Assembly: GCA_037074765.1 (NCBI GenBank)
Contig: JBAMDO010000573.1
Span: 496,001 to 560,000, forward strand
Source: Mansonella perstans
Taxonomy: Eukaryota; Nematoda; Chromadorea; Rhabditida; Onchocercidae
Direction of reading: 5' to 3'
Length of the DNA stretch: 64,000 bases
A program made the translations under genes and the position numbers. This document shows, one piece after another, positions 28,471 to 42,705 of this stretch. The stretch's first letter is position 1. Each line of letters opens with the position of its first letter. A model generated the notes under the pieces. It was given only the letters and a program-made list of their open reading frames with translations, was not told where the DNA came from and searched no databases.

Positions 28471-31006
28471 CTACCAAACTTGCTGAAGTTGTTGATTTCG
28501 ACTTAAAATTGAGCGAACATCAGATGCAAACCGAAGTGCATCCAAAAATGGCAATAATGCCAACAAACATGTGTCTGTCGGATCCGAAAACCATGATCGT
28601 ATTGGTATTGCATTTTCTGAAGTATTTAAAAAATTTAGGAAGTTCTACACAAAACTCGCCAATTATTTCGGCATAGTACAGGCTTTCACATTTCACACTG
28701 ATTTGCAATTTTTCATGAGTTAATTCTGCTCTTTTTTTGCTTTCGATTATTATAATTTATATTTCAAAAGTTCCAGATTCAGGAAGTACAAGAAGGACTT
28801 CGGCCATTTGGTAGCGTTACAAATATGCAAGCAAAGCAATAGTCAGCAACCACTATATCTGCTTAAGAAACCCATCAACTAAAATTTCGGTTCACAGAAA
28901 TCAACTCTAACGAGTATTAGATGTATGAGGAAGAAGATGCAAATCATAAAACTCACATTTTAAGAAATAACATCGTTTACAAATATACATTATTCGAAAA
29001 CGTCTAAAATTTAAAAACTTACGAGGAAACTTCCTGTAAGCACTGGGGGAATTATCTAATATAAATATTGATGAAAGGTCGGCGTGAACAGCGGAAAGAT
29101 CTTTTGTGTATCCACCATAATCCATTGTACAATGCTGTCTGAAATAATATACAGACATTAGTAAACTGCAAGTGAATAAATAGGATTACAGCATAAAATA
29201 CAAAATTCGATTATGTTTTTGTAATCTACTGGTAAAAAAATAATAGGAGAAATACAAACACTGAAGATAAAAAATAAATATACGTTTAGGAAGTCTGAAA
29301 TAACTTACCAATGGGAAGTATAACTAAAGATGGTTTGAAATCACGCATACCTGAAATAACGCCTTTGAAGGATGCCTTTACCATTATCAAGCTTGTCGGC
29401 CACCGAACTCCCGTAAATTTCCATGGATGCAGTAAAAATAACTAAATCAAACCACTGGCTAACTATCGAAAGAAAATAGTCAACATGAGGTCTGCAGTGT
29501 ACGAAAAATCGGACAGGATGCCGGTCGATATTCACCTGTAATTATCGCTTGTGATTTGGCTTCAACTTCAACTGCAAAGGTAATACTGTTAACCACTTAA
29601 TTTCATTAGGAATTCCAAAACCTTCGTTCTGGTCAGTTTTTCAACTTCTAACAAGAATTATGATGAGACTTAACGTAATAAGGAATATACAGACTTTCAC
29701 GAAAGAGACAGTTTCATGTAGGCCTCTGTTATTAAAGAACTGAAAAAAAAAAACGAAAAACAAGACTTTCATTAGGATAAAAAAGGTAGTGAAAAGGTAA
29801 ACAGGGAATCAATATCATGACATGTAGTACGGAGGAAAAAACATGGACAAAACAGATAATCTAAAAGTATTTGTGCTCTTGATGCAATGTATGTTACTTA
29901 AACTTTCATTATCAGTTCTTTTTAGTTTATTATAAAAATTTAACTTAGAAATTAGAAATAATTTTTAAAAAAATTTCTTAAACAATAAGTGAATAAGAAA
30001 GGCTTTACTCGTAACACAAAATCGGGTGGTGTACCGGGTTTGACCATGGGACGTATAATTCCATCGTGATGTGAGTGTATCAGTGTTTCATCCAAATCAA
30101 GTACCAAAATTTTTCGCCTCACGACACCTACAAAATTTCCAGAGCTTGCAAACATGTGAATGAAGAGAACTTTTTCAATCAGTTTCTGTTCAAATGCACT
30201 AATTCCATGTGAAATACAGAAATAAATTTAGATATTAGAGATACAATAGTTTCATATTTATAATTTTCACCATTATTGTCAATCAAAAACAAGTTAGACT
30301 TACTCAGTCGATGTGCCGATAAAGGTGAGAGAGGAACATATGCATAACGAATAACTTGACGTTTTCTTACCTGAAATACAACAATGAATTTTGAACGTGA
30401 AATTTTGAAAGTACTCATATTATACACCGCTAATTAAATCATCATCCTTAAAATTCAAATTTTAATCACTACTCCCGAAGTTTAGAAACAATTTCTGATA
30501 GCTTGATGCTACAACAGGTCACTCTAGTTGATCTATACTCGATTTTATACTTCAGACTTGCAAGGATCATAAGGATGAAAGTATAAAAGCTAGACAAATC
30601 GATCTACATAATAATCTTGTCAGTTTAACCGTTACGTCTTTTATCTGATAGATTTCAAATAGATGAGCTCTAATAGAAGTGAAGAAAGTCTGAAATATTC
30701 CTGTAAACTAAAATTAACAACTTCTGCATCTTGAAGATATATCAGGAGATTTCGCGATGCCAGTTGATCTAGAAGCGAGTATCACTTTATCCCATTCCAA
30801 ATACTGTCTAGTCAACATTCATTACTTGAAATCAGAAATGGAAAAAAAATAAAACATACATTGCGATATTGTCTTCGAATTGTATAACTGATACAGTTGA
30901 ATAGACCCAATAGATAGAAGCAAAAAACGGCCAACAAAGTCTTCGCGGCGCGAGCCAAAGCATTTCGTCCAACAACCATACCGCTATTATCCCTTCGACG
31001 TTTCAT
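28471..31006 (-). CDS. cnep-1: CTD nuclear envelope phosphatase 1 (Dullard)
   Basis: Six minus-strand exons join in phase: 31006-30860, 30370-30304, 30127-30009, 29535-29351, 29138-29023, 28616-28471, giving 259 residues, close to the vertebrate length of about 244. Residues 20-45 ([20 protein letters not shown]) form the N-terminal membrane anchor typical of the family. The HAD catalytic motif is [14 protein letters not shown], with D82, D84 and T86 as nucleophile region. [18 protein letters not shown] and ILDNSPSAY follow, then the C-terminal [12 protein letters not shown] and [17 protein letters not shown], ending in Trp as in CTDNEP1. The family dephosphorylates lipin at the ER/nuclear envelope with its partner CNEP1R1, controlling phospholipid synthesis. 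The symbol follows C. elegans usage. Confidence 0.93.
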
Positions 31007-33204
31007 ATCCCTCCAAATTATTACATGTTACCTATGTATCATCCTCTAATTACTCTCTCCATCCCTCAAAACCCTTGAGAGATTGATTCAACATCTAACC
31101 GATACACGTAATTATAACGGGTACGGACAAAAACATTTAGCGATAGATATAGATTGTGAAAACGCGGTAACCAGAATGCAAATATTTGTTTATAGACCAA
31201 GCGATATTTTTAAAATATGTGGATTAGTAAGACATATACAGATCATGTGAGGAATGATACGATACGTGATAGTCTATGGTCAGGAATTGATCACTCACGT
31301 TAGGCCTTATACGGAAAATTACAATTTGAACCTTCATTAAAGAGAATCGAATAGGGAAAGTTCATATGGTTTCTTGATGGAACAAAGTGAGCGTTGCTTT
31401 TTTGTCCCATTGTGATTCTTTAAACTATGATACTAGGCTTAACTTAACTGTATTAAACATATAGCCAAATTTAATTAACATTAGAATAAAATTAATGGAA
31501 TCCTTAAAATTTGATTTTTTCAAAACATTAAAATAAAATCAATAGGATCTTCAAAATTTTTTTTTTTTTAATTTTTTTTAAAATTAAAATTTTTTTTTTG
31601 ATTTTTTTCTCTTTCTGAATTACTGCTGCTACTGCCACTTCTATATTAAAAATCCTCATTGCTTTATAGTACATCATTTTTTTCAACATTATTTCCTTCT
31701 CATATATTATCATTTTATTGTCTATTGCTTATTACTCTTTTAATTTTTTTTTAGAAATTACTTGATTTTGAACCAAAAAGAATGCCAAGTATATGCGTAA
31801 TAGATGATGATTGCATGGAATTTAAAAAAACAAATTATTAATTATCTAAATTTATTAGATATTATGAGAATGGAAGTTAAATATGTCGCATAGCGGTTAA
31901 ATAATAGAGGGACCATTGCAAATATGATCAAAAGTTTAAAGTTATTGAAATATGAGAATATTAGTTAGTGCTTAAATATTTAAAAAGTGAATGGGAATGT
32001 TTGAATATATCCTGCATATCTTACGATATTTTTTTGTTTTTCGATTAACTTACAGTACAAGCTTTTTTGATCTCTTTTTGATCCAATTTTTGATCCTAAC
32101 ACTTATTGAAAATATTATATGATTCAGATCATTTGAGACTTTATTATCAGATATAGAAAATCCTAATGGATAAACATACTAGATAATTGCAAAGAAATTT
32201 ATGGGATATTTAAATGGTGCAATGCTTACAATTGATTATTTGGAGAAATTTTTTCCTCATCAAAATATATACCAAATTTTAATCTATTTGAAGTTTAAGA
32301 AATCATTCAATTTTAATAATTTCAAATAGCTACTTTCTATTTTTACAATCTGTTTCACTGTATGTAATTTGCAGAAATGAGTGATTCTCGAGGATATTCG
32401 TTTCGGCAAAACCATTTATTTGCTTGACATCTTACTGCCCTGTTCTTCGTTCTTTAAATGTCGCTCATTGACTTCATACTGATATAACGGAAGGCTGACC
32501 TGGATACTATTTGATAAGAAATTACAAAGTTTCAAAAAGCATGGAGCACTGAATTATTTCGAATAAGCGCTGAAACAATTGAAAAAGGTTGGCATGAGTG
32601 CAATTTTCGATTGATAGGAAACTGACCTTCAGCTGTGATCTAATAGGATAACAAACTTTACTCATTATTCTTACTATTCCAGTTTTTTAAATCATTTAGT
32701 ATTGGTATCGCAGAGATTTATTAGTTATTGAGTACTCAGGTTTTCTTGCTGTAGCTATTTTTAAAGTGAAGTAATGAAGTACTGATCAAAAAAGATTTAA
32801 TCGAAAAACTGATATTCTGAAGAATGATTGATGTTCAGTTTTTTTGATCATTAATGCTCAGTTCAAAGTCAAATTTAACAATTTCGATATACCATATAAT
32901 GATCTGAATTAAATATATTTTATATCGCTCTTTACTCACCATCAGCAATGGAGCTTATGAATGTTGCCAACCATATAACATCACATCTTGACAAATATGT
33001 TAAAAATGAAGAAAGCAAAACTATTGATTATTCATTATTTTGAAGAATGGAATTACTTAGTAACTCATATATAATATTTCAGCTTGTATAAATGCGATAT
33101 AATTGAAGTTGATTCTTCACTTATCAATATACATGATGCATGTTTAAAAATGTACATAGGCAAAAATCAATTTTGAACTCATTACTAATGAACTTGAACT
33201 GCTT
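31007..33204. other. intergenic, low-complexity T-rich region
   Basis: The region lies between the CTDNEP1 start and the WDR59 end, both on the minus strand, so it should hold the CTDNEP1 promoter. A poly-T/poly-A block (31558-31610) is low complexity. No other gene was recognised. Confidence 0.55.
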
Positions 33205-36200
33205 CTAAAAATAAGCCGACTTGCAGTTACATCCACAACCATATGCACAGTTGTTATTTTCCTTGAACCAAATTAGCATGTGTTCGCTGTGCCCGCCATG
33301 TCCACATAAAGCACATACCGTCAGCATACCTACAAAAAAGTTGAGGCAAGTCAAACAAAAGAAATCCAGAATTTGGTCTGTAATAATGAATGGAAATAAG
33401 AAAATAAACTTTTTGCAAACTTTTTTGCTGCATCAGTTTTTTTTCTTTCAAGAAAGGTTCTATATTCGTAAATTGGATGAGAAGAGTGAAATAAATAAAA
33501 AATGTAAATCACACCATAAAAGCCAGGCTATTTGTCTTTCCGCACCTCCGGTCATTTGAAAACATAATATCTGGAAAATTACCTAACACAGGAAGTTGAC
33601 ATAAGGAGCATTGGAAATTCCATTGGATATGACATTTATCACACTTGGAAATCAGCAATTTATTGTTACATTGAGGACAGGAGCTCTGAACTAAAATATA
33701 AAACTTCATTTTTTCATGATATTTGCCAAATATCCAAAGTTAGTATCAAGAAGTGGTATATTATGTCGAATTTTATATAGTAATATGGATTCTATTAGCC
33801 ATTTCTTCATTTATTTGGCAAATTTATAGTGAAGTACTTTAAAAAATGAAAGAAAGAAGACAGCTGAATGTTATCGTTTTATAGATATAAGAAATTTTAT
33901 GTCTTAAATCACCAATATCCAAGTTGCCGTCTTTCAGTTTTATCATTGTCACATTCTAATACCAATTCAGAAATTTACCTTTTAGTGGTGCTGAATAAGG
34001 TGCAGTCTCAACATACTTCATTATTTCAACAGCTTTTGAAAACATTTTCCATCTGAACAGTAAATTAGCATATTTGTGGCGTATTTCATCGAATCGAGCT
34101 TTGCAAAGAGGATCTAGAAGGCTGTAATAGCATCAATTGCTTCCATTTCCAAATTTTAGACAGTAAAACAAATCGAAAAAAAAGTAAACATGAACGCAGT
34201 GTTTGAAAGAGTAAAGATCTCACACTTTTATGAGGGAGACAGAGGGCGATAAATGAGCACTAATGTAATATAAATATTTTTTAGAAATAAAGATTTGAAA
34301 CAATTATAATAATTGCACTTTCTGTTAAGCAGTTCTACTAAACATAAAAAAGCACAGGTTTCTTTGAAACTTATCATCCTTATTTTGTAAATATTCCTTA
34401 TAACACTACATATTTTCATAAGAAATTTCAATTTTGAGATGCTGTTACATGATGCTGCAACAAAAATTAAAATAAATTTTTATACTAGCGCAAACCTGTT
34501 CAAATTAGATCTGTTCTTGGTGATACTCCAAGCAGGATCCTGTCGAGGCTGCTCTACAGTACATGAGATCACTGCCTTGTCAGGTATAGGATGGTCTGAA
34601 TGGTTATATGCCGTACTATTTTGTTCTGCAAAAAAGAATCAAAATAGAAGTAAGCAGTCTCCACAATCGAAAGCATCTTTTTTAGAAAATCTCATTTAAA
34701 AAAATACTGAAAAAAAAAGTTTAGAAAAATAAGTCTGAAGAGACTAGCAACAAAAGTTCGAATCCCTGCAAATTTGAACTTTAAATTCTCGATTTAAAAT
34801 CCCATTTTTTTTAAACTGAAAAATTTGAAGCAATATAATGAACGGAGTTCCATTTTATTTTTGCTAATCTTTGTTATCTTCATATCATGAGATCGATAAT
34901 TACGTATTAATGAATTTAGGTGAAATGGGAAAGTTGAACAACCTATTTTAGGGGTCGGCACTAAACGATGACCAATTAGGGCATTCTGGAATAAAGAAGA
35001 AAACTTCCGAGCAGTGTTTGAAGCGGCACCTGTTAATGATGGTTGTTGCCTCATATCCAGTCTGAAACGGAAATACACGTGTAAACGAACAAGAAAGTTA
35101 CAATAACAATAAATAATATTAGGGACTTATAGAAACCTCAAACATACTGTATGGCAAGAAAAAAATTTTCAAAAGCAAAATCTAGGGCATTATTTTCTAG
35201 GGATTCTATGAAATTACCATGGTACTGCACTTTATTTTATAACGTAAGCCTCCTTACAACTATTCTCAAAATCAATTTAACAAACAGTTGCACTTCCAGA
35301 GCAGTTATAGCAAATTACTTTTCTTTTCCTTGAAAATCCAACCTCGATTGAGCATCCACATTGATCTTGCTGTACATCAAATTTTCCTGCAGCTGAAAAA
35401 TTACTTTGGAACTCATACCTGAATTCTCTGCAATGGACAATAGCTAGAGAAATTTAAAAAAGCTCACTAGTAAAAAGTAACGTTTTTGAAATTGAAAAGT
35501 CCTTTAGACTTCTAGAAATTTTGAAAGCGCCGGAATTAGCACAAAAATAAAAATTAAAAAGTGACCGAACCTAGCACTCAGTTTCTAACTCAAAACCTAA
35601 GCTCAATAATAATATAGCATTGTATTTGGAAATCTTTTCTGCCGTAATCCTACAACGGATACATTTTGTGATTTCTTGCAGAAATGTAAAAAAAAAATAA
35701 TTTTTCGTAGAATGAAAATTAATCCAAAAACATTGGTGAAATTAAGCATCCTTTAAAATTATTACAAGTTTCAAAACTTAATTCTTGTAGATCAATCTAT
35801 AAGAAGCCAAATAAGAATTTGATGATCTGCTGCAGGTCAACTCGTAACTCAGCAGTACGCTTTCAAGAAACTTTGTTAAAATATTAGGAAAATAGTACCA
35901 GTACTTAATCCCCAGGACCACGTCAGATTCACTGAATATTTTGTATAACCATAATGTTTAAAATTAAACTTCCGACAATTGCATTAGCATGCTGTTTATA
36001 CTTTTCAGTTCATCGTAACCAAAAACTCTAACAGAAAATGAATGTTTTGAACTTACAAGATCAGTGTCACAAGCAGTATCTGAATGATCATGGTGCGTAG
36101 CACACTTCGAAGTAGTTAAAGATTCCACGCCATCATTGATTGTTTCAAAACACCGTTTATATTTTAAATCTAAGACACAAATTATCACTGCAGCAGTCTG

Positions 36201-39200
36201 ATAATCATTAATACGCACAAAGTAATCCAATCTGGAATATTAAGCGGAACAATTTCAGAAATTCTCTAGGAAATATGTTTAAAATAAAAAAATTAAGAAT
36301 TGGACAATAAATTTTTCAAATCTCAATTCTGAGGGGAATTAAAAAGATATAGCGAAAAATTTACAGATTGTTAATCAGTGAACGTCCGAACGGATGCACT
36401 GCCATAGCCATGCCATCTTCTTCCGATGTATTTTCTTCTGATAAATCGAGATCTAGCATGTCGGTTTTTTTGTTTTGATCAAAAAAACAACGCTCACGCC
36501 AACTGAAATTGTTTTGTAAAACACTGCTTATTTCAGTACTATCTAAAATTGTATGAAATAAAGAGTGTTTACATCGACTATTTTTTAAAATAATATCTTA
36601 TTGGGATGATTTAATTTAGGTTCATGTTGACAGAACCCAACATGCTCACAACAACAACAGAAAATGCATTTCAAAAGGCTCGTCAAATGTGTTACTTGGC
36701 TTGTCCAGACTTTAAATAGTTTCTAAAGTGGAAGTAAAAAAAACTACCCAAAAATCAAAAAGTGAGCAGAGGGAAATCGTTAAAATAATAAAAATACGTA
36801 AATATGTATCAAACTGTAAAAAAAAGGTAAGGTTAAATATAAACTTTGAAGATTTCTACATGAATTTTACAAAACATTATTATCCCTAAAAAGTCCCTAT
36901 TAAAAAAAAAGAATAACGAAAAAAACTTCAAAATTTTATTGAGATCTAATACTCTAAACAGACAATATTTTAAAATAAAATGAAGCGAATTTAACCCTGA
37001 TTTTTCCATTCGCACACAGAGCTCAACGATTTGCCATACATTTTCTAAATCTTTGCGTCCGAGTTCCTCTGCTACTTTCCGATTCCATAAACACAGCTCC
37101 AGTGTATTAGCACCAATAAGCCTAATAAAAGGGATCTTGATAATTTGCTAGTGTATTCATCAACCAGAACTAAAACATTTTTGTGTGAACCTAACTAATC
37201 TCATTTAAGCTTTCTCAAAGTAATAGAAGTCAAAGTGGATTAAGCTAAAGAAATTTCTGACATTACTGTTTAACCAACATAATAAACAAAATGTAAAAAT
37301 AAAATAACTAACCGGTATTTACGAGCAAGATCTTTGCTAACCGACATGAGTATTGATACATCATAAATAACAACCACTGATATTGGAGCTGAACCATCCA
37401 GATGATGATGGTCTACAACATGCAAAATGCTAAATCGAAAAGATAAAGTTGGGAAAATTAATTTTCAATCAGTATACAAATAATAAAGATAAGATATAAG
37501 ACGAGCATGGCAATTTAATATATGAATTGTTCCTTCAAAAACAATTTATTTTTCATAGAAAATAAAGAAATAAAATGATTAAAATTACCATCAGCAAGAA
37601 CATTTGTCCCTGAATTTCCCCAACAACGATATGATCGAACATTTTGCACACTATTATTACCTACATTTCTCAATACTGCTAATGCCTGCAAAACTGTAAC
37701 TTTAATCCGAGTGATACATTGAAACATAATTTACTATACCTTATTGAAACGCCTTGCTATTTGCTTTTATGAACAGCTACATCACTTGCATCCGCTTTAG
37801 TAGTAATGACGTCCCACAGCTTGTGATATCGAATTTTTGATAAGGGGAAGCAATGTTACGGGGAAAAAAAGAAGTACCAGATATTGTCTAATACAGGTAT
37901 ATTTGTTGCTACCACAAAAATTTTGCAAATATGTGTGCATATCTTCCGCAACTGCAATTTACTTCCAAAATTGGGAAAGTGCATTATTCAAAATTCAAGA
38001 AAGTCTGAAGAAGATTCCAAATTCGAAAAACTGAGAGGACTTACAAATCTAAATATTTTATATTCTACAACTTTCGTGTACTACGTCTCTTAATCCTTCA
38101 CAGAAGAATTCTATAGCAACTTTATAGATGAAGGCAGTAAACTCCCACAGAAGCAGCTCATGTTAGTATTCATTGAGTGAACGCAATATACTAGTAACAT
38201 GTCTATCATCAACTTCATGTTCATCATCCAGAAAACTGAGAGGACATTTCAAAAGTAATTTCAAATAATGCATGGAACAAAAGCTTTTAAGAAAATTCAA
38301 AAATAAAAAAACCTTTGAAGAAGCGCCTTGCGAAGTCTGTGTCATCCATTCTGCAGAATGACCCAGCGGTTCTTCTTGAAAGGAATTCTTACTCGACTGC
38401 ATACGCTGCATAGCGAGTTCGTTTCGCCCAAAGATAACAAGATATCCTTTAAACTATGTTGATAATAGGTCGTGCCTATCATTAGCAAAATGTTCATTTT
38501 ATCAGAACTGAATATAAATTTTTTAAAATATACAATATAACTTTTGCAAGAATATGCGACTGAAAAATTTATATCTTTCAAAAGAACGAGAACATACCTG
38601 AGCCATTAAAACATGCCCCACATGTGCGGGGAGATGGTATCCAACGATCATACGGAGTTAAGAGTAATGGTGATGTACTGGAAAAAAATGCATATATTAT
38701 TAAATTTGAGATTAGATTTTAAAGCGAACAAGAAATTCCGCTTCTCGCATTATATTAATTAATAAAAATAATGCAAAGATTATCAAAATCGAAAAGCTCA
38801 TTGGTAAACTTAAAACTAATGGAATAGCAAAAGATTAATAGGTTCATAATTATTTGATAGAATCACCTTTTTGGTGGGAAAGAAATGGCTTCAAACGTTA
38901 CACTGTGTGCGGCACTCTCATTAGAGGAATTTTCACAAAACTCGACATTTTCTGGGCACTGTGGAATATCAAATAATTAAGGAAAGGAAATCTTTAAAAA
39001 AAAAAAAAAAGTAAGGTTCGATAATCAACAAAATAGTATAATTAATCGTTATCATTCACTTATCTTATCCAAACTGAATTCAGCAAAAAGGCAAAAACAA
39101 AAACATAATTTCAAATATTAGTATCATCAAAAAAGTCCCGATCTATCACATTATAATTCCGCAAAAAAAGCATACCTCCATAGAAGTCGCTACCTTAAGC

Positions 39201-42200
39201 AAATTGTGTAAGATAAAATGCAGAACTGAGTCATTCTTCAAAGAAACATCCGTGCTTACCGTTTCATCCAATAGTTTCTGAAAAAGACATTTTGACTAAA
39301 AAAGGCCATTCACAAAATGGATTCTTGAATGGCTAATTTGGGGAATAGGAAGTTCTGTAGTGTGACCTAGTGCTATTACCTTTTTTTTACACCCTTATAC
39401 TTGATACAAACAATATGGGAGGTAAAAATATCTTCAAAATATTCATCAAAATATTGAATTTCCAAAATCGACCAAGTGGCACAAATCAGACTTATGTTTT
39501 CATAACAAAAATGCTGCACTCACTTTAAGAATAGTTTCGACTTCATTCACTGATAAACAACTTTCTTTATTAATAATTTGCATAATTATATGTGTGAATC
39601 CATCAGTTCTCTCCTCCACCGAGAAAGTAGCTTTAATTCGAAATTTTAAAGCTGCATTGTCATTCCATGTTATCAAACTGTGCATGTTGTCCAACTAAAT
39701 TGAGAGGAAAAACATAAAATCTGATGATTTCTGTCATAAAGACCTTCAAATTGGTTTCAAAAAATTGTAAATCACTTACTTGTTCAATAGCTAAACTTTC
39801 AGTGCACGTGCATTTCGAAGAAACCAACTCAGTTATGAGAACATCCAGCTGTCTGGGTACCGTAAAATATAATCCGTTCTCGATAATTTCTATCTTTCGC
39901 ATCATAAATGGCCGTTTATTCAGTTTGCTAGTGCCATCTGCAAAACAAGTTCTATAATGTATTCTTGCGAATTGTTGAACCAACTACGTTTAGTATCTCC
40001 CCAAAAAGCCTCAATTTCTCAGTATAGCAAAATTTAAATAGTAATCATGCAAAATTCGAAAAAAACTTGATGACTGATTTTCTAGTATACCAATGAAAGT
40101 CACCTTTTGTGTTTGAATGCCTAGAAGACGAAAAATGCACTATCATCAAAGGGAGCATTTAACATACCGGTATTTGCTAATGGAGTGCCAGTCTTTATTC
40201 TAAGTTCCTCCATTTCTTCATCAAGAACAAACGCATTTTCGATATTTTCGTCAACTTTTGAAGAGCAACTCTCTGTCATTACCTCTTTGGACTGTAACAA
40301 AACTACGATATAATGCATGGTTCTGTTACTATTATTAGCAATCAGAACATTGAAAAGTTCTTTTTCTGCGCTCATATCAATGAGATCATTACTGCCCATT
40401 AAGTATAAATAATATCTTCGAAATCGAAAATTTCAATACTTACTACATTTTTAAACATCGGCAGATTGTATTTTCGTAATTTGCCATATCTTGATGCTGA
40501 ATATAAACAACTATAAGTTTGTCTTTGCATGCGAAATTTCTGCCAGCATAGATCAAGTAGAACATCATCTTCACACTAAAAATTGTGAGAGCTTGGTAAG
40601 CATTTACATCCTATGTTAATTGGTCAAAAATAGATTTAGCAGCAAAAACAAAAAAAACAATTAATCGACGGATGAACTGTTTAGAAACTTTTGATACTAA
40701 CCTCAATTACTTGAATGATCTCAAGAGTACTGGTTTTCCATAAACTTAATGCACAGCTTTCCTCTACTTGCCCATACACTGGCAATGGTATTGATGCAAA
40801 TTCATTCCCATCACTCTAAATATTCAACAAAGTCAAATACATTTTTGGAACGAAAAAAAGTAATCAAACAAAATTATTGACAAATTGCATATATATCTTA
40901 TAATCCAAGGACCAAAGAACTTTGTTAGTTCAATTTGATTGTGTAAATATCTCTCAGCGAAATTAATTTTGCTTACCGAAAACTTAATTTTCCAAATTGG
41001 AGCCGATAGCATCCCTAATGAATGTCGAGGCTTCGTCAGGTTGTCGCTATTCCACATCTCAATTGCAAGGCATAAGATTATAAAGCGCTTTTATTCTTTT
41101 ATATGTATATTCCCTAGTTCCTATACTACCAGCATTAGATTATCCTATTTTCTCCTAATGTTTCTGCAAGGTTCACTGAGTTTGAATAAGAACGATTAAA
41201 AATAAGGACTGAAACAACCCGATGACTAAAGAGATTTTCATAAGCTATAATCCAAGATTTTAAAAGATGATGGAAAATTACTTTGACATAGCCGTCCATG
41301 CCAGCTGTTAAAAAGCATGTCGAAATTGTGGGATGCCAAATAACACAAGAAATTTTCTGCATATGAGCTGAGACGATTTGCAAGGGTAATTTTACATTCT
41401 ATAATAAACAAATTGGAATTTTCAGATTTTGATAAAATTTTCTTCTGTTCACTTTGATACTATAAAAGTTCATATGAAATACGAAAATCTATAACTTAAC
41501 ATATAATTCACACTGATCGAATTGACATTCACTGTTAAAATGCTCTTTCTTTAATTTACCCGTTTATCCCACAGTCGGAGATCAGTACCATGAGAAGTAC
41601 ACAGTGAATTGACCGAAGATGGAGCCCATTTTGCTTGCTCTGCTCCACCGATAATTTGAATTTGTAGACAAGGACATCGCAAATCTCGTAAATCCCAACA
41701 TTTCACTGCATCGTTGACTGAACAAGACAGCTGAAAATATATTACCTAATAATAAGAAGCTTTATGAAAAAAGCTTATGAAAGTTATACAGGAGTTAAAA
41801 TGAGAATTTCTGAACAAATCGAAAAAAGGCAAACTTCTAAAAGGATACATACCAAAGCATTCGAATCATATGGACACCAATCAACATCTGTTAAATTGAA
41901 GGGATGTGCGCAAGTGGAATCTAGTAGACTCAAGCAATCAGAATTCACAGTATAGATATCGAAGAACTGAGTAGACTGTAAAAACGAATAAGAAGAAGCA
42001 AATTCTTTCTAGCTTTGAAAATAGGAAAAAAAAAACGTTGAAGAAATTCAACACAGTTACTAAAATTCTGCTAATAATTACCACGCAAATGATGCGACTA
42101 CCGAAGGTATCGTTGATACGTTGCCAGCGTATTATATGAGCATCGTGTCGATTTGTTCTGATATTTCGCGGAGTTGCTGAATACTTCTCACTTTCCACAA

Positions 42201-42705
42201 CTGACACAGAACCTGGTCTGTAATCGAAGAAAAAAACCAAATCTGTATTAGATGTATTAGATGATGCAGAGAAGAATTTTGCAATATTTCTTAAACATTA
42301 TACAATTTGAAAATGAAATATCAGTTATAGGGTTCAAAAATGAAAATAATTGCAAACCTCAAGGACAAGAAAAAAGTAATTTTAGCTTGTATATGGCTGT
42401 ATGTCTTTCAATCAGTATAATTATTTATACTGAAACCTAATGGACTGCAGACAGCACAAAATTTTTTCCTCATTGTAGTAAATTTCTGGATACAGTAAAC
42501 ATTTTCAATTAATTTCTGGACACAGTAAACATTTAATTTCTGGAGAGAGTAAAATAACTTTCCATATAAGTTTTTGAATTCAATATTCGAAAATAGTCAT
42601 CTTGAAATTTGACAACTTGTAGATTTTAAAAGTTCCGTGAAATTTGAAAACTTACGATCCGATACACATATATTTCTCGGTGAAGTCATTGTCAAGTACG
42701 GTTGC
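33205..42705 (-). CDS. wdr59: WDR59, GATOR2 complex subunit (5' end unresolved)
   Basis: A large spliced minus-strand gene. Beta-propeller exons: 42705-42656, 42217-42082, 41975-41853, 41730-41560, 41398-41282, 41057-40977, 40815-40702, 40575-40444; these carry CWDLRDLRCP, RLWDKR and VIWHPTISTCFLTAGMDG. An RWD domain spans 39937-39780 and 39694-39524. Further exons: 39277-39176, 38958-38867, 38677-38598, 38446-38313 (FGRNELAMQRM), then about 37430-37310, 37127-36960, 36505-36366 (HPFGRSLINNL), 36235-36055, 35400-35340, 35060-34905, 34625-34490 and 34118-33975. The end is a Cys-rich double zinc finger: CPQCNNKLLISKCDKC with CSLC, then CALCGHGGHSEHMLIWF and CAYGCGCNC. GATOR2 regulates TORC1 amino-acid signalling at lysosomes by opposing GATOR1. 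The family call is firm. The initiating exon and some middle junctions (38240-38060 and 40391) are not settled. Confidence 0.88.
42481..42555. repeat. short tandem repeat
   Basis: Three copies of AATTTCTGGA followed by nACAGTAAACA or a close variant, starting at 42481, 42511 and 42535 (spacing 30 then 24), in the first recognised intron of WDR59. Confidence 0.8.

Noticed and set aside
28440..28676. 78-codon plus-strand ORF
   Set aside because: Antisense to the last CTDNEP1 exon, whose minus-strand reading matches the conserved C-terminus.
33221..33559. 112-codon plus-strand ORF
   Set aside because: Antisense to the WDR59 zinc-finger exons; the minus-strand reading has the conserved Cys/His pattern.
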